A stretch of 64,000 bases of DNA from Notamacropus eugenii (Eukaryota > Chordata > Mammalia > Diprotodontia > Macropodidae). The notes beneath the pieces were generated by a model that was given only the letters and a program-made list of their open reading frames with translations, was not told the DNA's origin and searched no databases. The stretch lies in assembly GCF_028372415.1 (NCBI RefSeq), contig NC_092874.1, positions 334,570,651 to 334,634,650 on the forward strand. The letters are read 5' to 3'. A program made the position numbers and the translations under genes. Position 1 is the first letter of the stretch. The number at the start of each line of letters is the position of its first letter. This document shows, piece after piece, positions 1-9,754 of this stretch.

Positions 1-388
1 AGCACTTGTCCTGTGTAAGTTCTCCATAAAATAGTCTTTTTGCCAAGCATATGTTTTTCATCTAAACAACATGGCCAGCCCGTTAGAATTGTATGTTCTT
101 TGCAATAGTTTGAATGCTTGGCAGTTTAGTTCAAGAAAGAACCTCAGTATCTGGTATCTAATCCCTCCAAGTGATCTTCAGAATCTTCCTAAGATAATTC
201 AAATGGAAGCAATTCAGTTTCCTGGCATGGCACTGGTTGACTATCCATGTTTTACATACAACAATGAGGTCAACACAATGGCTCTGTAGAACTTCAGTTT
301 GGTAGTCAGTCTAATACCTCTTTTCCCCCCACACTTTCCTTTGGAGCCTCCCAAACATTAGCAATACAACCTCATTATCAGTGTATAC
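1..388 (-). mobile_element. RTE-type LINE, ORF2 C-terminal part (left piece)
   Basis: The minus strand translates, with stops and frameshifts, into the end of an RTE-clade ORF2: 'NEVVLLMFGRL', then a 'CLRRILKITWRD' stretch, then a 'RAGHVV' stretch. These match the conserved block after the RT domain of RTE elements. It is the downstream continuation of the piece at 998-1450; the two were separated by the LTR at 389-997. The element runs off the left edge. It is a non-functional relic. Confidence 0.8.
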
Positions 389-997
389 TGTTGGGATTGG
401 AAGTTCAAATCCGTGTGGACGGTCTCGGGCGGGTAAAAGTGGGACTTCTAAATCTTAGAGTCTTACAAGGCCCTCCATGAACAGCGGGGATTCGAGAAGG
501 TCAGACTGAGCTAGCTCGGCTAGCTCGGGTATTTCCGCCTCTCCCCGGGAGATACGTGATGGGTGGAGTCTCCCTGCCCTCGAGGTCGTCCCGGATCTGG
601 GCACACTATTGTTATCTAACAGCACGGTATTCAGATGCAAACTGTGTGGCTGAAGGTTAAGTAGGATTGAGGAAGCCTGAAAGCTCTCTTAGCACGTGAG
701 GAGCCAAGAGGACAGTAGGCTCTGCTTTTCTTCCTTCCTCTCTCCCCTCCCCCTCTCTCCCCGCTTGTACTTCTACTTCCAATCCCTTAAGATCTTAGCC
801 TCCTTAGGAAATCTCCCCCTCTTCCTCCTAAGGAAGACCCCCCTGCACTTGTAACTGAGACCCTGAAATAAAGCTCAACCCTTGTTCGACTCTGGAACGT
901 CCTTTCTCTCATATGAGCATCCGGTTTTGGCCAACCGAAGACCTCGGAGGTGAGGTAAGAAGACTCGGGTAGCCCACACAGGCCTCTAGGCCTGGCA
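389..997 (+). mobile_element. Solo LTR of an endogenous retrovirus, 609 bp, 6-bp TSD
   Basis: The segment starts TGTTGGG and ends CTGGCA, so it has the canonical TG...CA ends, and it is flanked by the direct repeat gtatac (383-388 and 998-1003). It contains an AATAAA at 867-872 and keeps several CpGs, suggesting modest age. No gag, pol or env sequence is attached, so it is a solo LTR left by recombination between two LTRs. A 6-bp duplication is usual for class II (beta-like) endogenous retroviruses; that assignment is inferred from TSD length only. Confidence 0.87.
867..872 (+). promoter_or_regulatory. LTR polyadenylation signal AATAAA
   Basis: A canonical AATAAA lies 125 bp before the 3' end of the LTR, where an R-region polyadenylation signal is expected. 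It fixes the LTR orientation as plus. Confidence 0.7.
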
Positions 998-1450
998 GTA
1001 TACATCCCTAGAAAGTATATTGCCAAGCTAAATGAACGTATCTACAGCATTCAAAACTTCTCCATTTGCTGTAACCAATGGTTCCACATATGGATGGTGT
1101 ATGTGGTGGTGTCTGATGGAACACCTGTGTTTTATTGGTATTGTTAGGTCAAAATTAGCACAAGCATCAGAGAATTGATCCATACTTTGGTGCATCTCAG
1201 CTTCACAATGAGTGCACAATCAACTGCAAATAAAAAATCATGTTAAACACTCCCTCCATTTTGGTCTTGGTTTGTAGTTACTGACCATCAATGCAATAGC
1301 TGATAATGATGCTGTGGTCCTCCTCATGGAAAGCATTTGACAACATGGCTGAAAGCATCATGCTAAAAAGCATGGAAGCAAGCATACAGCCCTGTTTCAC
1401 TCCATTGGTGACTGAAAAGTCAAAAGGCTTAGCATGGATATCCAATCAGC
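998..1450 (-). mobile_element. RTE-type LINE, ORF2 reverse transcriptase part (right piece)
   Basis: On the minus strand 1028-1219 is open for 63 codons and contains 'HQSMDQFSDACANFDLTI' followed by 'PYVEPLVTANGEVLNAVDT', the RT-thumb region of RTE elements. Further upstream in the element, at about 1330-1440, it reads 'VTNGVKQGC', the RTE form of the conserved RT block. The reading continues into 1-388 if the LTR is removed. It was probably inserted as a longer copy before the LTR arrived. Confidence 0.85.
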
Positions 1451-1484
1451 TTTAGTTTACGGCAGCTCAGAACTCTGAATCTCA

Positions 1485-1804
1485 GTGAGTCAATCAACAT
1501 TTTTTAAGTACTTGCTATGTGCCAGGCACTATGTTAAGTGATGGAGATTTGAGGAAAGATAAAAGATATTCCCTGATCTCAAGGAGCTCACAGTTTATTA
1601 AGAGAAACAGACAACACTCAAACAATTATGTACAAATAAGGTAGAATTAGGATAAATTGGAGCTGATTTATAGCAGGAAGGCACTAGAATTAAAGACTCC
1701 CTACAAAAGGTAGGACTTTAGCTGAGATCTGAAGGAAGCCAAGGAAGTTGAGAGGCAGAGATAAGGGAGAGCATTCCAGGCATGGGGACAGTGAAAATGC
1801 CCAG
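1485..1804 (-). mobile_element. L2 LINE 3' end, left piece
   Basis: On the plus strand this reads as antisense L2: the 'tacttgctatgtgccaggca' 3' end, then the block around 'ctcaaggagctcac', then the antisense C-terminal ORF2 region ending 'gaaaatgccc'. The element resumes after the LTR at 2191 in the same register. Confidence 0.85.
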
Positions 1805-1810
1805 AATTCC

Positions 1811-2184
1811 TGCTATTGTGATGGCATAGCTTACCAAGAGGACCAAGTCTTATGCCTGACCATCAGGCTGCTTGTCTTCCTGTGGAGCTCACGAGTAAAA
1901 GAATGAGGCAGGAGAGCGGGTCATGAAGCAACTCCAATTTATTCAAGCAAGCACTCTGATTATATAGTCTCTACCAGCTAGCCCAGTGAACCATGGAAAC
2001 ACACACAAACAAACCCAAAGCTATAGTAATGAACACAAGCTGGAACTATAGTGACAAAAACAAACCAGGGGTGGGGCCATCCCTTCCAGTGCCATCTTGT
2101 TCACCCTTCCCTGCACCGGACTCAGTTTACCTGATGTCCGTCAATGTGGCGTCCCAGATGGTGTGGCGGTGAGCGCCCCTTACA
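1811..2184 (-). mobile_element. Solo LTR, 374 bp, 6-bp TSD, inserted in L2
   Basis: On the minus strand the segment begins TGTAAGGGG and ends CAATAGCA. It is flanked by the direct repeat aattcc (1805-1810 and 2185-2190). Removing it plus one repeat copy restores L2 continuity. It carries a TATA-like tract (minus strand of 1959-1967) followed, about 16-20 bp downstream on that strand, by AATAAA (1938-1943). No internal retroviral sequence is attached. It is a different family from the LTR at 389-997 but has the same 6-bp duplication size. Confidence 0.85.
1938..1967 (-). promoter_or_regulatory. LTR TATA-like tract and AATAAA signal
   Basis: The minus strand of 1959-1967 reads CTATATAAT, and the minus strand of 1938-1943 reads AATAAA. 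This is the compact TATA/polyA arrangement typical of an LTR U3-R junction and supports the minus orientation. Confidence 0.6.
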
Positions 2185-2515
2185 AATTCCCAGGTGGAAT
2201 GTCTTATTCGACAAACAGCAAGGAGGCCACAGCATCACTGGATCACAGATTAGGGGTCAGGGAAGGGAGTGTTAGGGATAAGTGGAAAGGGAGAAAGGGA
2301 CCAGGTTATAAAGGATTTTGAATGTCAAATAGGGGATTTTATATTTGATTCTGGCGGTGAGAGGGTGCCATTGGAGTTTATCGAGCAAGAGAAGGTGATA
2401 TGGTTAGATCTACACTTCAGGAAGATCACTTTGGTAGCCGAGTGGAGGATGAACTATAGTGAGGAGAGACTTGCAGTAGAGGCTGTTAAATTAAAAATTC
2501 TTGTGAACAGTTAAA
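2185..2515 (-). mobile_element. L2 LINE ORF2 3' region, right piece
   Basis: Antisense L2 continues from 1804: 'acagcaaggaggccac', a 'ggattttgaatgtcaaat' block, then the 'agaccatcactttgg'-type block near 2420-2440. Plus-strand open frames here are antisense to L2 and are not genes. Confidence 0.8.
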
Positions 2516-2784
2516 ATGGAAGAAACCCCAGGTCTAAAAAGGAGGGGCCTGGAAAGAACCAGAGTTTGATCACAGTTTACAAAGATTATAAATGAATTTA
2601 TTGCCTGAGAAGGAGCTTGCAAATTGGAACAGTGAGATAGTGTTTTCCTCTCTTCTAAGGGCAGTCAGAAAGGGTGAGTTATTTATACTTTTCAAATAAA
2701 GGAAGACAGGGAATTAGGGAGAAAGGTGGGCATTGGGCAAGTCCTAGAAATGAATGAGTCAGGGAGCTCCATTGCTTATTATGT
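2516..2784. other. Unassigned A/T-rich, possibly LTR-derived sequence
   Basis: There is a minus-strand AATAAA near 2595 and an LTR-like base composition, but no TG...CA ends or target duplication that I can pair. No coding signal is visible. Confidence 0.3.
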
Positions 2785-2855
2785 GGAATTGTCTTGGGTC
2801 ATTGTATTGCTGAGAAGAGTAGGCCTGTCATAGTTGATCACCACACACAACAAGG
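2785..2855 (-). mobile_element. L1 fragment (3' UTR/ORF2 end)
   Basis: The stretch with 'gtcattgtattgctgagaag' and the following 'tagttgatcacc' matches the antisense L1 3' region seen better at 5160-5220 and 32760-32815. Confidence 0.6.
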
Positions 2856-3540
2856 CAACAACCATGAAGGTATGCCTTATTTAGGTTTCAAGATCCTAAG
2901 GTCCTAAGAAAAGGAGACAATGAAATGTAAAGAGAAGGGCTTTCAGATACAAAGGAAAGATTTCATACCTGGAAGAGTCTGAGATTTATATAGACAAATT
3001 CTACATGAAGAAGCCTGCAAGACAAAGAACTTTTTCTTGTCTCAAGTGGCTTCTATGATGATTAACTCAGATTTCTGGGTTTTGAAGATTTCTGTCTAAT
3101 GACTTTTGCAGAATGACCTTAAGTCCAAAAGAGCTAGAAGACTTGACAGATGAGAGGCATTCTGGGTAAATACTAGTTTGTCTCAAACAGTGCAACTTTT
3201 TTTAATGACACCTTACTTCCAACAATGGCTGTTGTTGATCTTGCCCCTGTCATTTCCCTGACTGGGATGAAATTCTAGGGAAAGGACTGTGGCTGATCAG
3301 TGTGGAACAACCAGGAGCCAATGTAGCTCTCCAAAGCCAATGGTGCTGACAGTTCTCTTTGCGGAGGATGTCCATGGTGACACTCCTCCCTCTCCTGGGA
3401 GGATGTGTATCTGTTCCAAAAATTTATCTTCATCTGTTGAAAATATCTTTCATTCCTGTCCACCTTGCCTCTAATACTATCAGAAAAGTGCTCTGCAAAC
3501 TCTAAAATGATATATTAATGCTACCTATCATTATTACTAG
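2856..3540. other. Non-repetitive stretch, nothing recognised
   Basis: No repeat family, RNA gene or coding exon is recognisable. Short opposing open frames at 3275-3474 are close to the length expected by chance. Confidence 0.4.
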
Positions 3541-3765
3541 GCAGTTAGGTGGCTCAGTGGATAGACAACTGGGCCTGGAGTCAGGGAGACCTGAATTTAA
3601 ATCTGGCTTCAGATACTTACTAGCTGTGTGACCCTGGGCAAATCACTGCCTTAATCTACTGGACAAACCATTCCAGTCTCTTGGCGAAGAAAACCCCATG
3701 GGCAGTATTGGTGTGCTATATATAGTCCATGGGGTCATGAAGAGTCAGATATGACTGAATCATAA
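3541..3765 (+). mobile_element. Mar-1-like CORE-SINE
   Basis: The head 'gcagttaggtggctcagtgg' is followed by the B-box-like/CORE part ('agctgtgtgaccctgggcaa') and an RTE-type tail ('gtcatgaagagtcagatatg'). The middle is diverged, with an insertion around 3700-3725. Confidence 0.88.
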
Positions 3766-4183
3766 TTATTATTACTATTTTGGTTAAAAGCTGATACTTG
3801 GATAAAACTGGTTAACCCAAATCATTATTGGTCTGTACGTATTTCTTTTGCTTAAACATAGTTGAGAGTAAGGTTGCCGTCACACACAGAAATTCTTTTT
3901 TAACATTGGCTGGGGTTTTCATCAGCTGAGGGCTTGAGAGGAACTGAAGAGATTTTTATTAATAGCATATTATAGCTCCTCAAAAGCAGGGAAGAGATTA
4001 AACAAATGCAGACTAAAGAGAAACCTGGACATAGAATGAGTCAGCTCTATTGTGGGGGGAGGAAGACTTGGTAAACTGGAGTCATTTCCTTTGAAGGCTT
4101 GGAATCTGGAGAAAGACACTTGAGCAACTATTCCATTTCATTGTGGTTTTTGTTAGAATGTGTGTGCAAAGTAAGATACACTC
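3766..4183. other. Non-repetitive stretch
   Basis: I see no recognisable repeat, RNA gene or coding exon here. Confidence 0.35.
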
Positions 4184-4220
4184 ATACACACATACACACA
4201 CACACACACACATATATATG
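4184..4220. repeat. (CA)n/(TA)n microsatellite
   Basis: Alternating CA units from 4184 run into a short TA tract. Confidence 0.9.
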
Positions 4221-4601
4221 CCTATATGGGTGATCTAAATGTATGGACAAAGGGACTTTCAGGTATTGTGGACAGACAAGTCTGGAATCTGACTCACCCT
4301 TCTCCAAGGTAGACTTCACTTTCCTCCTTGGGAGAGCAGGAAAAAGTCCATTCCTGGGCACATGTTCCTTCTCTGTTTATCTTCAAGAGGGATTTCAGAT
4401 TAAATTAGACAAAGAACAAATATTTTTGGTCTGGGGGTACAATAGTGGGGTAGATTCAAAACAAAAGTTCCTTTTCTGGTTACTTTTAAGGGAAGGGGAG
4501 CCTTTTAACTTATACTCCTTCCTACCAAACTCTGGTTACACAAAAGACCATCACAAATAGCTATTGTTGTTTTGTCTTTCATTTTGGAAGAGGCATAGAG
4601 A
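4221..4601. other. Unassigned; contains a 105-codon open frame of doubtful reality
   Basis: 4243-4560 (plus) is open for 105 codons, but the product resembles no family I know, has no domain-like pattern, and lacks exon context. I treat it as chance. Confidence 0.3.
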
Positions 4602-4797
4602 TTCTTCCTTCCTTCCTTCCTTCCTTCCTTCCTTCCTTCCTTCCTTCCTTCCCTCCTTCCTTCCTTCCTTCCTTCCCTCCTTCCTTCCTTCCTTCCCTTC
4701 TTCCCTCCCTCCCTTCTTCCTCCCTCCCTCCCTTCCTTCCTTCCTTCCTTCCTTCCTTCCTTCCTTCCTTCCTTCCTTCCTTCCTTCCTTCCTTCCT
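4602..4797. repeat. (TTCC)n tetranucleotide tract, about 195 bp
   Basis: Nearly pure TTCC/CCTT units with a central degenerate part (4690-4730). It abuts the 3' end of the minus-strand L1 at 4806, so on the L1 strand it is a GGAA-type tail. It produces 79-codon Ser-Phe-Leu-Pro and Lys-Glu-Gly-Arg frames on the two strands that are not genes. Confidence 0.95.
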
Positions 4798-4805
4798 GGT
4801 TAATT

Positions 4806-5440
4806 TAAATAAATACACACATGCATATATATTTAATTTCCCCCCAAATTACATGTTGACAATTTTTTAAAAACTTTTTTAACATTTGGGTTTTTTAAAT
4901 TTTTGAGTTCCAAATTCTATCCCTTTCTATCTCCCTCCTCTCCCCTCCCTTCTTCCTGAGATGGTAAACAATCCAATAGAGGTTATACATGTGCAATCAT
5001 GTAAAACATTTTCATATTAGTCATTTTGTACAAGAAGACTCAAATAAAAGAACAAAAATGAAAGAAAATAAAAATCATGTGTCAATCTTTATTCAAATAA
5101 TATCACTTCTTTCTCTGGAAGCACACAGTATCTATCATCATTAATTCTTTGGGATTGTGTTGGATCATTGCATTACTGAGAATAGCTAAGTCATTCACAA
5201 TTTTTCATTGTATAATGTTGCTGTTACTGTGTACGATGTTCTCCTAGTCCTGCTCCTCTCATTCAGCATCAGTTCATATAAGTCTTTCCAGGTTTTTCTG
5301 AAGCTTGCCTGCTTATCATTTCTTATAGCACAATAATATTACATTACCATCATATACCATAGCTTGATCAGTCATTCTGCAAGTGATGGGCATCCCTTTG
5401 ATTTCCAATTCTTGGCCACCACCAAAAACACTGCTATCAT
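4806..5440 (-). mobile_element. 5'-truncated L1: 3' UTR and ORF2 C-terminus
   Basis: It begins at the L1 3' terminus (antisense 'ccccccaaattacatg'), passes through the 3' UTR (pyrimidine-rich block, 'gagatggtaaacaatcc') and into the ORF2 C-terminal coding region near 5260-5440 ('agtctttccaggtttttctg', 'atttccaattcttggccacc'). The same arrangement recurs at 11092 and 32424. Confidence 0.85.
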
Positions 5441-6689
5441 TTCAAAAATACAATATATATTTTGTAAATGATGCATCTTAAATTTAATAATTTATTGTAA
5501 ATTTGTGAGGTTTTTGCTACATTGAAATTTTGATGACACAATATTGCATCATGTAGCTATATTATATGGCATATAGTATCATATTGTAAATAAGTCATAT
5601 GCACATATTCCTGCAAATGCATGCTAGACTTCCCAGCAATGTGGGACATGCTAACCTGCCATCACTTGCTTGTTAAGACCTGTCAGTGGACTTGACTGCT
5701 GATTGGTTATAACTTTCATTTTGTGTGTTTATTTGGAAAATAATGTAATCACTATGACTTTAACTTGTAACACAAGAGATGAAACATGCTTTCCCAAAAT
5801 TTTCTTCTCTTCTTTCTTTATGCTTCCACCATCTCCATATTTTTATTAAATGACCCCCCCCCTCCATTGCATATGTGACTATTATCACCACCATCACCCC
5901 CATCATTCCAGTGCCCCTCTTGAGGGCAGTATTGCCCACTTTGGAAACCTATGCATGTAACCCAAGCCTCAGAGTCCAGTGATATCGAACTCTCTCCTAA
6001 TTGGTGGAGATTAATGTCCCAGGAGTTCATGAGGGTTGGGGCAGAATGAGAAAGGTAAGAGATTTGGGACTCTTCTGTCTTCTAGCTTCAAGAGGAAAGA
6101 TATACCATTCAACCCTCTTGTCAGATTGTTGAAGAAAGAGAAAGACTATGGGAAGAATTTAGATCATGTCACTATTCACAAGTTGCTAAATTAGAAACTC
6201 TGGGGAATTTCCCTTTTGGTAAGCTCTGGGACTCTCTCTTGCTTGAGATGACTTACTATGTTCCCAGTGAAGGAGTTCCTTCTTCTCTGTATGTCTGGTA
6301 TATATCCTCCTATGTATACGTTCTCTGATTTCTATTTTCCTATCAATGGATATATGGGTTTGTTTGCTATATGTGTTCATTGTGGAACTGGCATTTGGTG
6401 GGAAGTTGAGATTAGTTAAATTTGCCTTACTGCAATGAAGACCCAGTTGACGCTAGATAACATAAATTTCTAGGGTACCCTGTTAGTTCCATTGTGTGTC
6501 ATATTGTGGTGGGGAGTATGAAGCATTTGGTTGAAGAAAAACACTGGCTACTACCTCTCTGGCCCACTCTGTAACCAACTTCTCCCTTTAGCCATGACTT
6601 TCTCTCTAGTCACTACCCTCCACAAGGAGAAGAAGAAGAAAAGGAAGAAGAGGAAGAGGGAGAGAAGGAGGAGGAGAAGGAGTAAATTT
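5441..6689. other. AT-rich then non-repetitive sequence; purine-rich tract at the end
   Basis: 5440-5620 is very AT-rich. 5800-6500 shows no recognised repeat. 6627-6682 is a purine-rich GAA/GGA tract, which creates short Lys/Arg-rich (plus) and Leu/Phe-rich (minus) frames. No gene is supported. Confidence 0.4.
6627..6682. repeat. Purine-rich (GAA/GGA)n tract
   Basis: A run of A and G only, with GAAGAA and GGAGGA units. Confidence 0.85.
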
Positions 6690-6800
6690 GGGGGAAAGAT
6701 AATGAATTCATTTTTGGACAAGTTGAATTTGAGAGGCCTATAGGACATCTAGTTCAAAATATCCAAGAGGCAGTTGGCGTTGCAGGCATGGAGCTCAGGA
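6690..6800 (-). mobile_element. L2 ORF2 fragment
   Basis: The antisense L2 block 'tttttggacaagttgaattt' is followed by 'gaggcagttggcgtt', matching the block at 19050-19110. Confidence 0.7.
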
Positions 6801-6829
6801 GAAAGACTAATGACATACAGTTTTTAAAA

Positions 6830-7076
6830 AGTTACTGAATAGCTAGAAAAGGAAACTGTGATTGAAGAAATTCAATGTGGTTTCACCAAAAATGGGAAAT
6901 GCCTGTCTAAAGCAATTTCCCTTTTATTTTGTGAACAAAACTAACAGATAAAGAAATTCTATACATATTATTCATTTAAATTTTAATAAAGTATTTGACA
7001 GAGTTTTTCATCTTGTGACAACAGGGGTTTATCCAATGAGAACTAGTCTTATTCTTGCGGAAAATATGAAAATATA
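6830..7076 (+). mobile_element. CR1/L3-type LINE reverse transcriptase, piece 1
   Basis: The plus-strand frame at 6973-7017 reads HLNFNKVFDRVFHLV, a degenerate form of the CR1/L3 block usually written LDFSKAFDxVPH. Piece 2 continues after the SINE at 7077-7250. Confidence 0.75.
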
Positions 7077-7250
7077 TGGGCACCTAGGTGGCAAAGTGGA
7101 TAGAGCACTGTCCCTGGAGTAAGGAGAACCTGAGTTCAAATCTAGCCTCAGACACTTACTATCTGTGCCACTCTGGGCAAGTCATTTAGCCCCAATTACG
7201 AAGGAAGGAAGGAAGGAAAGAAGGAAGGAAGGCAGGAAGGCAGGAGATGT
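7077..7250 (+). mobile_element. tRNA-headed SINE with GGAA-type tail
   Basis: The head 'gcacctaggtggcaaagtgg' and CORE 'cactctgggcaagtcattta' are followed directly by a GGAA/AAGG tail at 7201-7243. It interrupts the CR1/L3 element. Confidence 0.85.
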
Positions 7251-7519
7251 GATAGTATGTGAATTAAGTTAGATAAAAGTAAAAGTGTTTAAAAAAAAGT
7301 TAGATTCAGAACTGGTTGAATGACTTCATGTAAAGAGTAGTCTTTAGTTCCTCGATGTCAACTAGGAAGAAAGTTTCTAATGGAATGTCCCAGAGATTTG
7401 TGCCTTGACTATGTACTGCTCTAAATCTTGATCTCTGACATGACTATAAGCATAGATGCCATGCTTACCAAATTTGTAGATGACAGAACGCTGATAGGGA
7501 TAACTAATTCACTGATTGA
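7251..7519 (+). mobile_element. CR1/L3-type LINE reverse transcriptase, piece 2
   Basis: The block around 7370-7500 corresponds to the SGVPQGS...FADD region of CR1-like RT in degenerate form ('gtcccagagatttgtgcctt', then 'accaaatttgtagatgacag'). Confidence 0.78.
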
Positions 7520-7760
7520 CAATTGTTATTATTTAATTATTTCAGTTATATCCAATTCTTCATGATTCCATTTGGAGTTTTCTTGGCAAAGTACTGAGTG
7601 GTTTTACCATTTCCTTCTCAGCTCATTTTACAGAGGAAGAAACTGAGGTAAACAGGGTTAGTGACTTGCTAGGGTCACAAAGTCGGTAAGTGTCTGAGTT
7701 CAGATTTGAACTCAGGTCTTTCTGACCAGTGCTCTGTACCCTGATCCATCTGGCTGCCCC
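7520..7760 (-). mobile_element. Mar-1-like CORE-SINE
   Basis: Antisense SINE: RTE-type tail, 'aggaagaaactgaggtaaac', 'gtgacttgctagggtcacaa', and the end of the head at 'ctggctgcccc'. It sits inside the CR1/L3 element. Confidence 0.9.
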
Positions 7761-7878
7761 TGAGTGATAATCAGACCTCCTCAAAAGGTTTTGACAGGCT
7801 AGAATGTTGGTTCAAATTGAATATGATGATATTTAATAGCAATAGATGTAGTCTTATACTTGAGTAAAAAAAAAAAAA
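7761..7878 (+). mobile_element. CR1/L3-type LINE, piece 3
   Basis: 'aggttttgacaggctagaat' and 'gtagtcttatacttgagt' match the CR1/L3 segment that follows the FADD block. An A12 run ends it. Confidence 0.7.
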
Positions 7879-8205
7879 CCAGTGAATGAATGAATGAATT
7901 TAATAAACACTATGTGCCAAGCATTGAATGCTGGACCTGGAGTCAGGAAGACCTGAGTTTAAATCTGGCTTCAAACACTAGCTGTATGACTCTGGGCAGG
8001 TCATTTAGCTTTTGTTTGCCTCTGGAGAAGGAAGTGGCAAACCACTCCAGTATCCTTTCCAAGAGAACTCTGTGACCACAAGGTCACAGAGTCAGACACA
8101 ACTAAACAACAACAAATGTGCCAACCACTATACCAGCTGCTGAGAATACAAAAAGAAAAGACAGTCCCTTCCCTCAAGAAGTTTATATTCTATGGAGGAA
8201 ATGAC
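7879..8205 (-). mobile_element. L2 3' end, interrupted by a SINE at 7925-8115
   Basis: Antisense L2 'cactatgtgccaagcattga' resumes at 8116 and continues to 'cctcaagaagtttatattc'. The interruption has a target duplication (atgtgccaa at 7912-7920 and 8116-8124). Confidence 0.8.
7925..8115 (+). mobile_element. Mar-1-like CORE-SINE (head partly missing)
   Basis: It starts inside the tRNA-like head ('tggacctggagtcaggaaga') and ends with the RTE-type tail and ACAAC units. It is flanked by the atgtgccaa duplication. Confidence 0.88.
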
Positions 8206-8554
8206 ACACAAAGGGTAGTAGTGGCCAGAGAGGGTTACTTTGGTCCAAAAAGTAACCTGGGATTTCATCAGGAAATAGATTAACATACGCCATGTAGGGA
8301 CATTGCAGAGTTGGCTTCATAAATCATAGTTTCAGAATTGGGGGGAGGGAGAAGAGCTCCCCAAGAAATATGACTGGAGAGTCCAAGAGTAAAAAATGGT
8401 TAAATCTTTTCCTGAAATAGTCATCAATCAAAAGAATTGGGTCCCAAGGCAGAAGTTTCTCCAGGGTTAGAAGGCAGCTAGTGAAGCTATAGAGGAAAGA
8501 AGATATGAAGAAAATGCCCAGAAAGTCTAAAGTAAAGTGAATTCAAATCACAAG
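8206..8554. other. Unassigned sequence between CR1/L3 pieces
   Basis: This is either a very diverged CR1/L3 interior or an unrelated insertion. I cannot decide by eye. Confidence 0.3.
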
Positions 8555-8977
8555 TCTAAAATGGACCCATATTTTAGGGAGGATGGCAGTAAACTAGAAA
8601 GTGTCTAGCTTATGGTGATAGAACTCGGGACATTTAACTGGAAGAAGAAAAAACTTACGGGGAGCAGGATAGCCATCCTCAAGTAGATGAAGAGCTGTCT
8701 TGAGGAAGAAGGACTGATTTATTCTGCTTTGCCAAGGAAGACAGGAATAGGAGAAATAGGTGAGAGTTGCCAAGAAGAACATTTAGCCTTGATGTCAGGG
8801 AGAACTCTGACAAGTGGAGCCGTCCATCCATTCAACATGGGAACAGGCTGATGATCTTGCAGCAAAGGCTGAATGATCACATACTTCAAGGATTCATTGT
8901 GGAGAACATTCTTGTTTAAGTATAGATTGGACCAAATGACTTCTGAGGTCCCTTCCAACTCTGAGATTCTGTCTTTC
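8555..8977 (+). mobile_element. CR1/L3-type LINE 3' end
   Basis: 'taaactagaaagtgtc', 'aagagctgtcttgaggaaga' and the terminal 'gaggtcccttccaactctga' followed by a 'gattctgt' repeat are diagnostic of the CR1/L3 3' end. It closes the element that starts near 6830. Confidence 0.88.
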
Positions 8978-8984
8978 TGTTTGA

Positions 8985-9110
8985 CTTTCCTAACAACCTT
9001 GTGAAGTCAGCAGTGAAAGTATCATTATCTCCATTGAGACACAGAAAGATTAAATGACTTCTGCAAAATCTTCATCGTTACCTAGTAAGTGGAGCTAGGA
9101 TTCAAACTTG
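8985..9110 (-). mobile_element. MIR SINE
   Basis: Antisense MIR CORE pattern: 'attatctccattgagacaca', then 'attaaatgactt', then 'aagtggagctaggattcaaa'. Confidence 0.7.
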
Positions 9111-9116
9111 AGTGGG

Positions 9117-9345
9117 TAAGTAACATGGTGCAGTACATAGAGTACTGGACCTAGAATCAGAAACACCTAAGTTTAAATCTGGCTTCAGACATGTAAGACC
9201 TGTGTGATACTGGGCAAGGTACTTAGCTTCAGTTTGCCTCAGGTTCCCCATCTGTAAAATGGTATAATAATAGCATCTGCCTCCCAGGGTTGTTCTGAGG
9301 ATAAAATGTGGTAATTATTTGTAAAGCACTTTTCCAATCTTGAAG
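9117..9345 (+). mobile_element. tRNA-headed SINE with MIR-type 3' part
   Basis: The SINE head 'gtaacatggtgcagtacata' and CORE lead into 'catctgtaaaatggtataat' and 'cccagggttgttctgaggat', the MIR-like end, rather than an RTE tail. Confidence 0.8.
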
Positions 9346-9754
9346 CCTTCTTCTTTTCCTTCTCCTCCTCCTCCTTCTCATTACTCCACAGTGATACTCT
9401 TTCTGCTATACTGTATTGTCTTGTCTCCTTTTCTTAGGGTTTCCACAACCAATTAAAACACATTTCAAAAATTAATCCCAAGCTAATGTTTTAATTATGA
9501 GTTAATATGTTATTTGTCCCAGTAAAATACATTCCGTTTAAGTGAGTCCTTCTAGTGAGACTGCCTTGGTCCAAAGGAGGAGGGAATTCCAAGCTTCCAG
9601 GACAAGAGAAGGAAGACCTACCAGAAACCCTGGCATCATTCCCCTTAGTGTTCTCAGATACTGGAGAAGAGGAATAGACGAAGGTCAGGGAAGACGCAGG
9701 CTGATTGCAAGCAATGGAAACAGACAAGTCAAAGCTCATTTCCTGAACTCCCAT
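9346..9754. other. Mostly non-repetitive; opposing open frames of 87-98 codons
   Basis: A CTTCTC-rich tract lies at 9350-9380. Frames at 9491-9754 (minus) and 9542-9838 (plus) overlap, run into a repeat, and match no family I know. I do not call them genes. Confidence 0.35.

Noticed and set aside
3541..3620. tRNA gene
   Set aside because: The tRNA-like head belongs to a SINE; there is no complete cloverleaf, and many copies share it.
4243..4560. 105-codon plus-strand frame
   Set aside because: The composition is protein-like at first sight, but there is no known family, no conserved motif, no exon context and nothing beyond chance open length in AT-balanced sequence.
4564..4818. 79-codon Ser-Phe-Leu-Pro (plus) and Lys-Glu-Gly-Arg (minus) frames
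   Set aside because: They are translations of the TTCC tetranucleotide array; there is no start context, splice context or non-repeat sequence.
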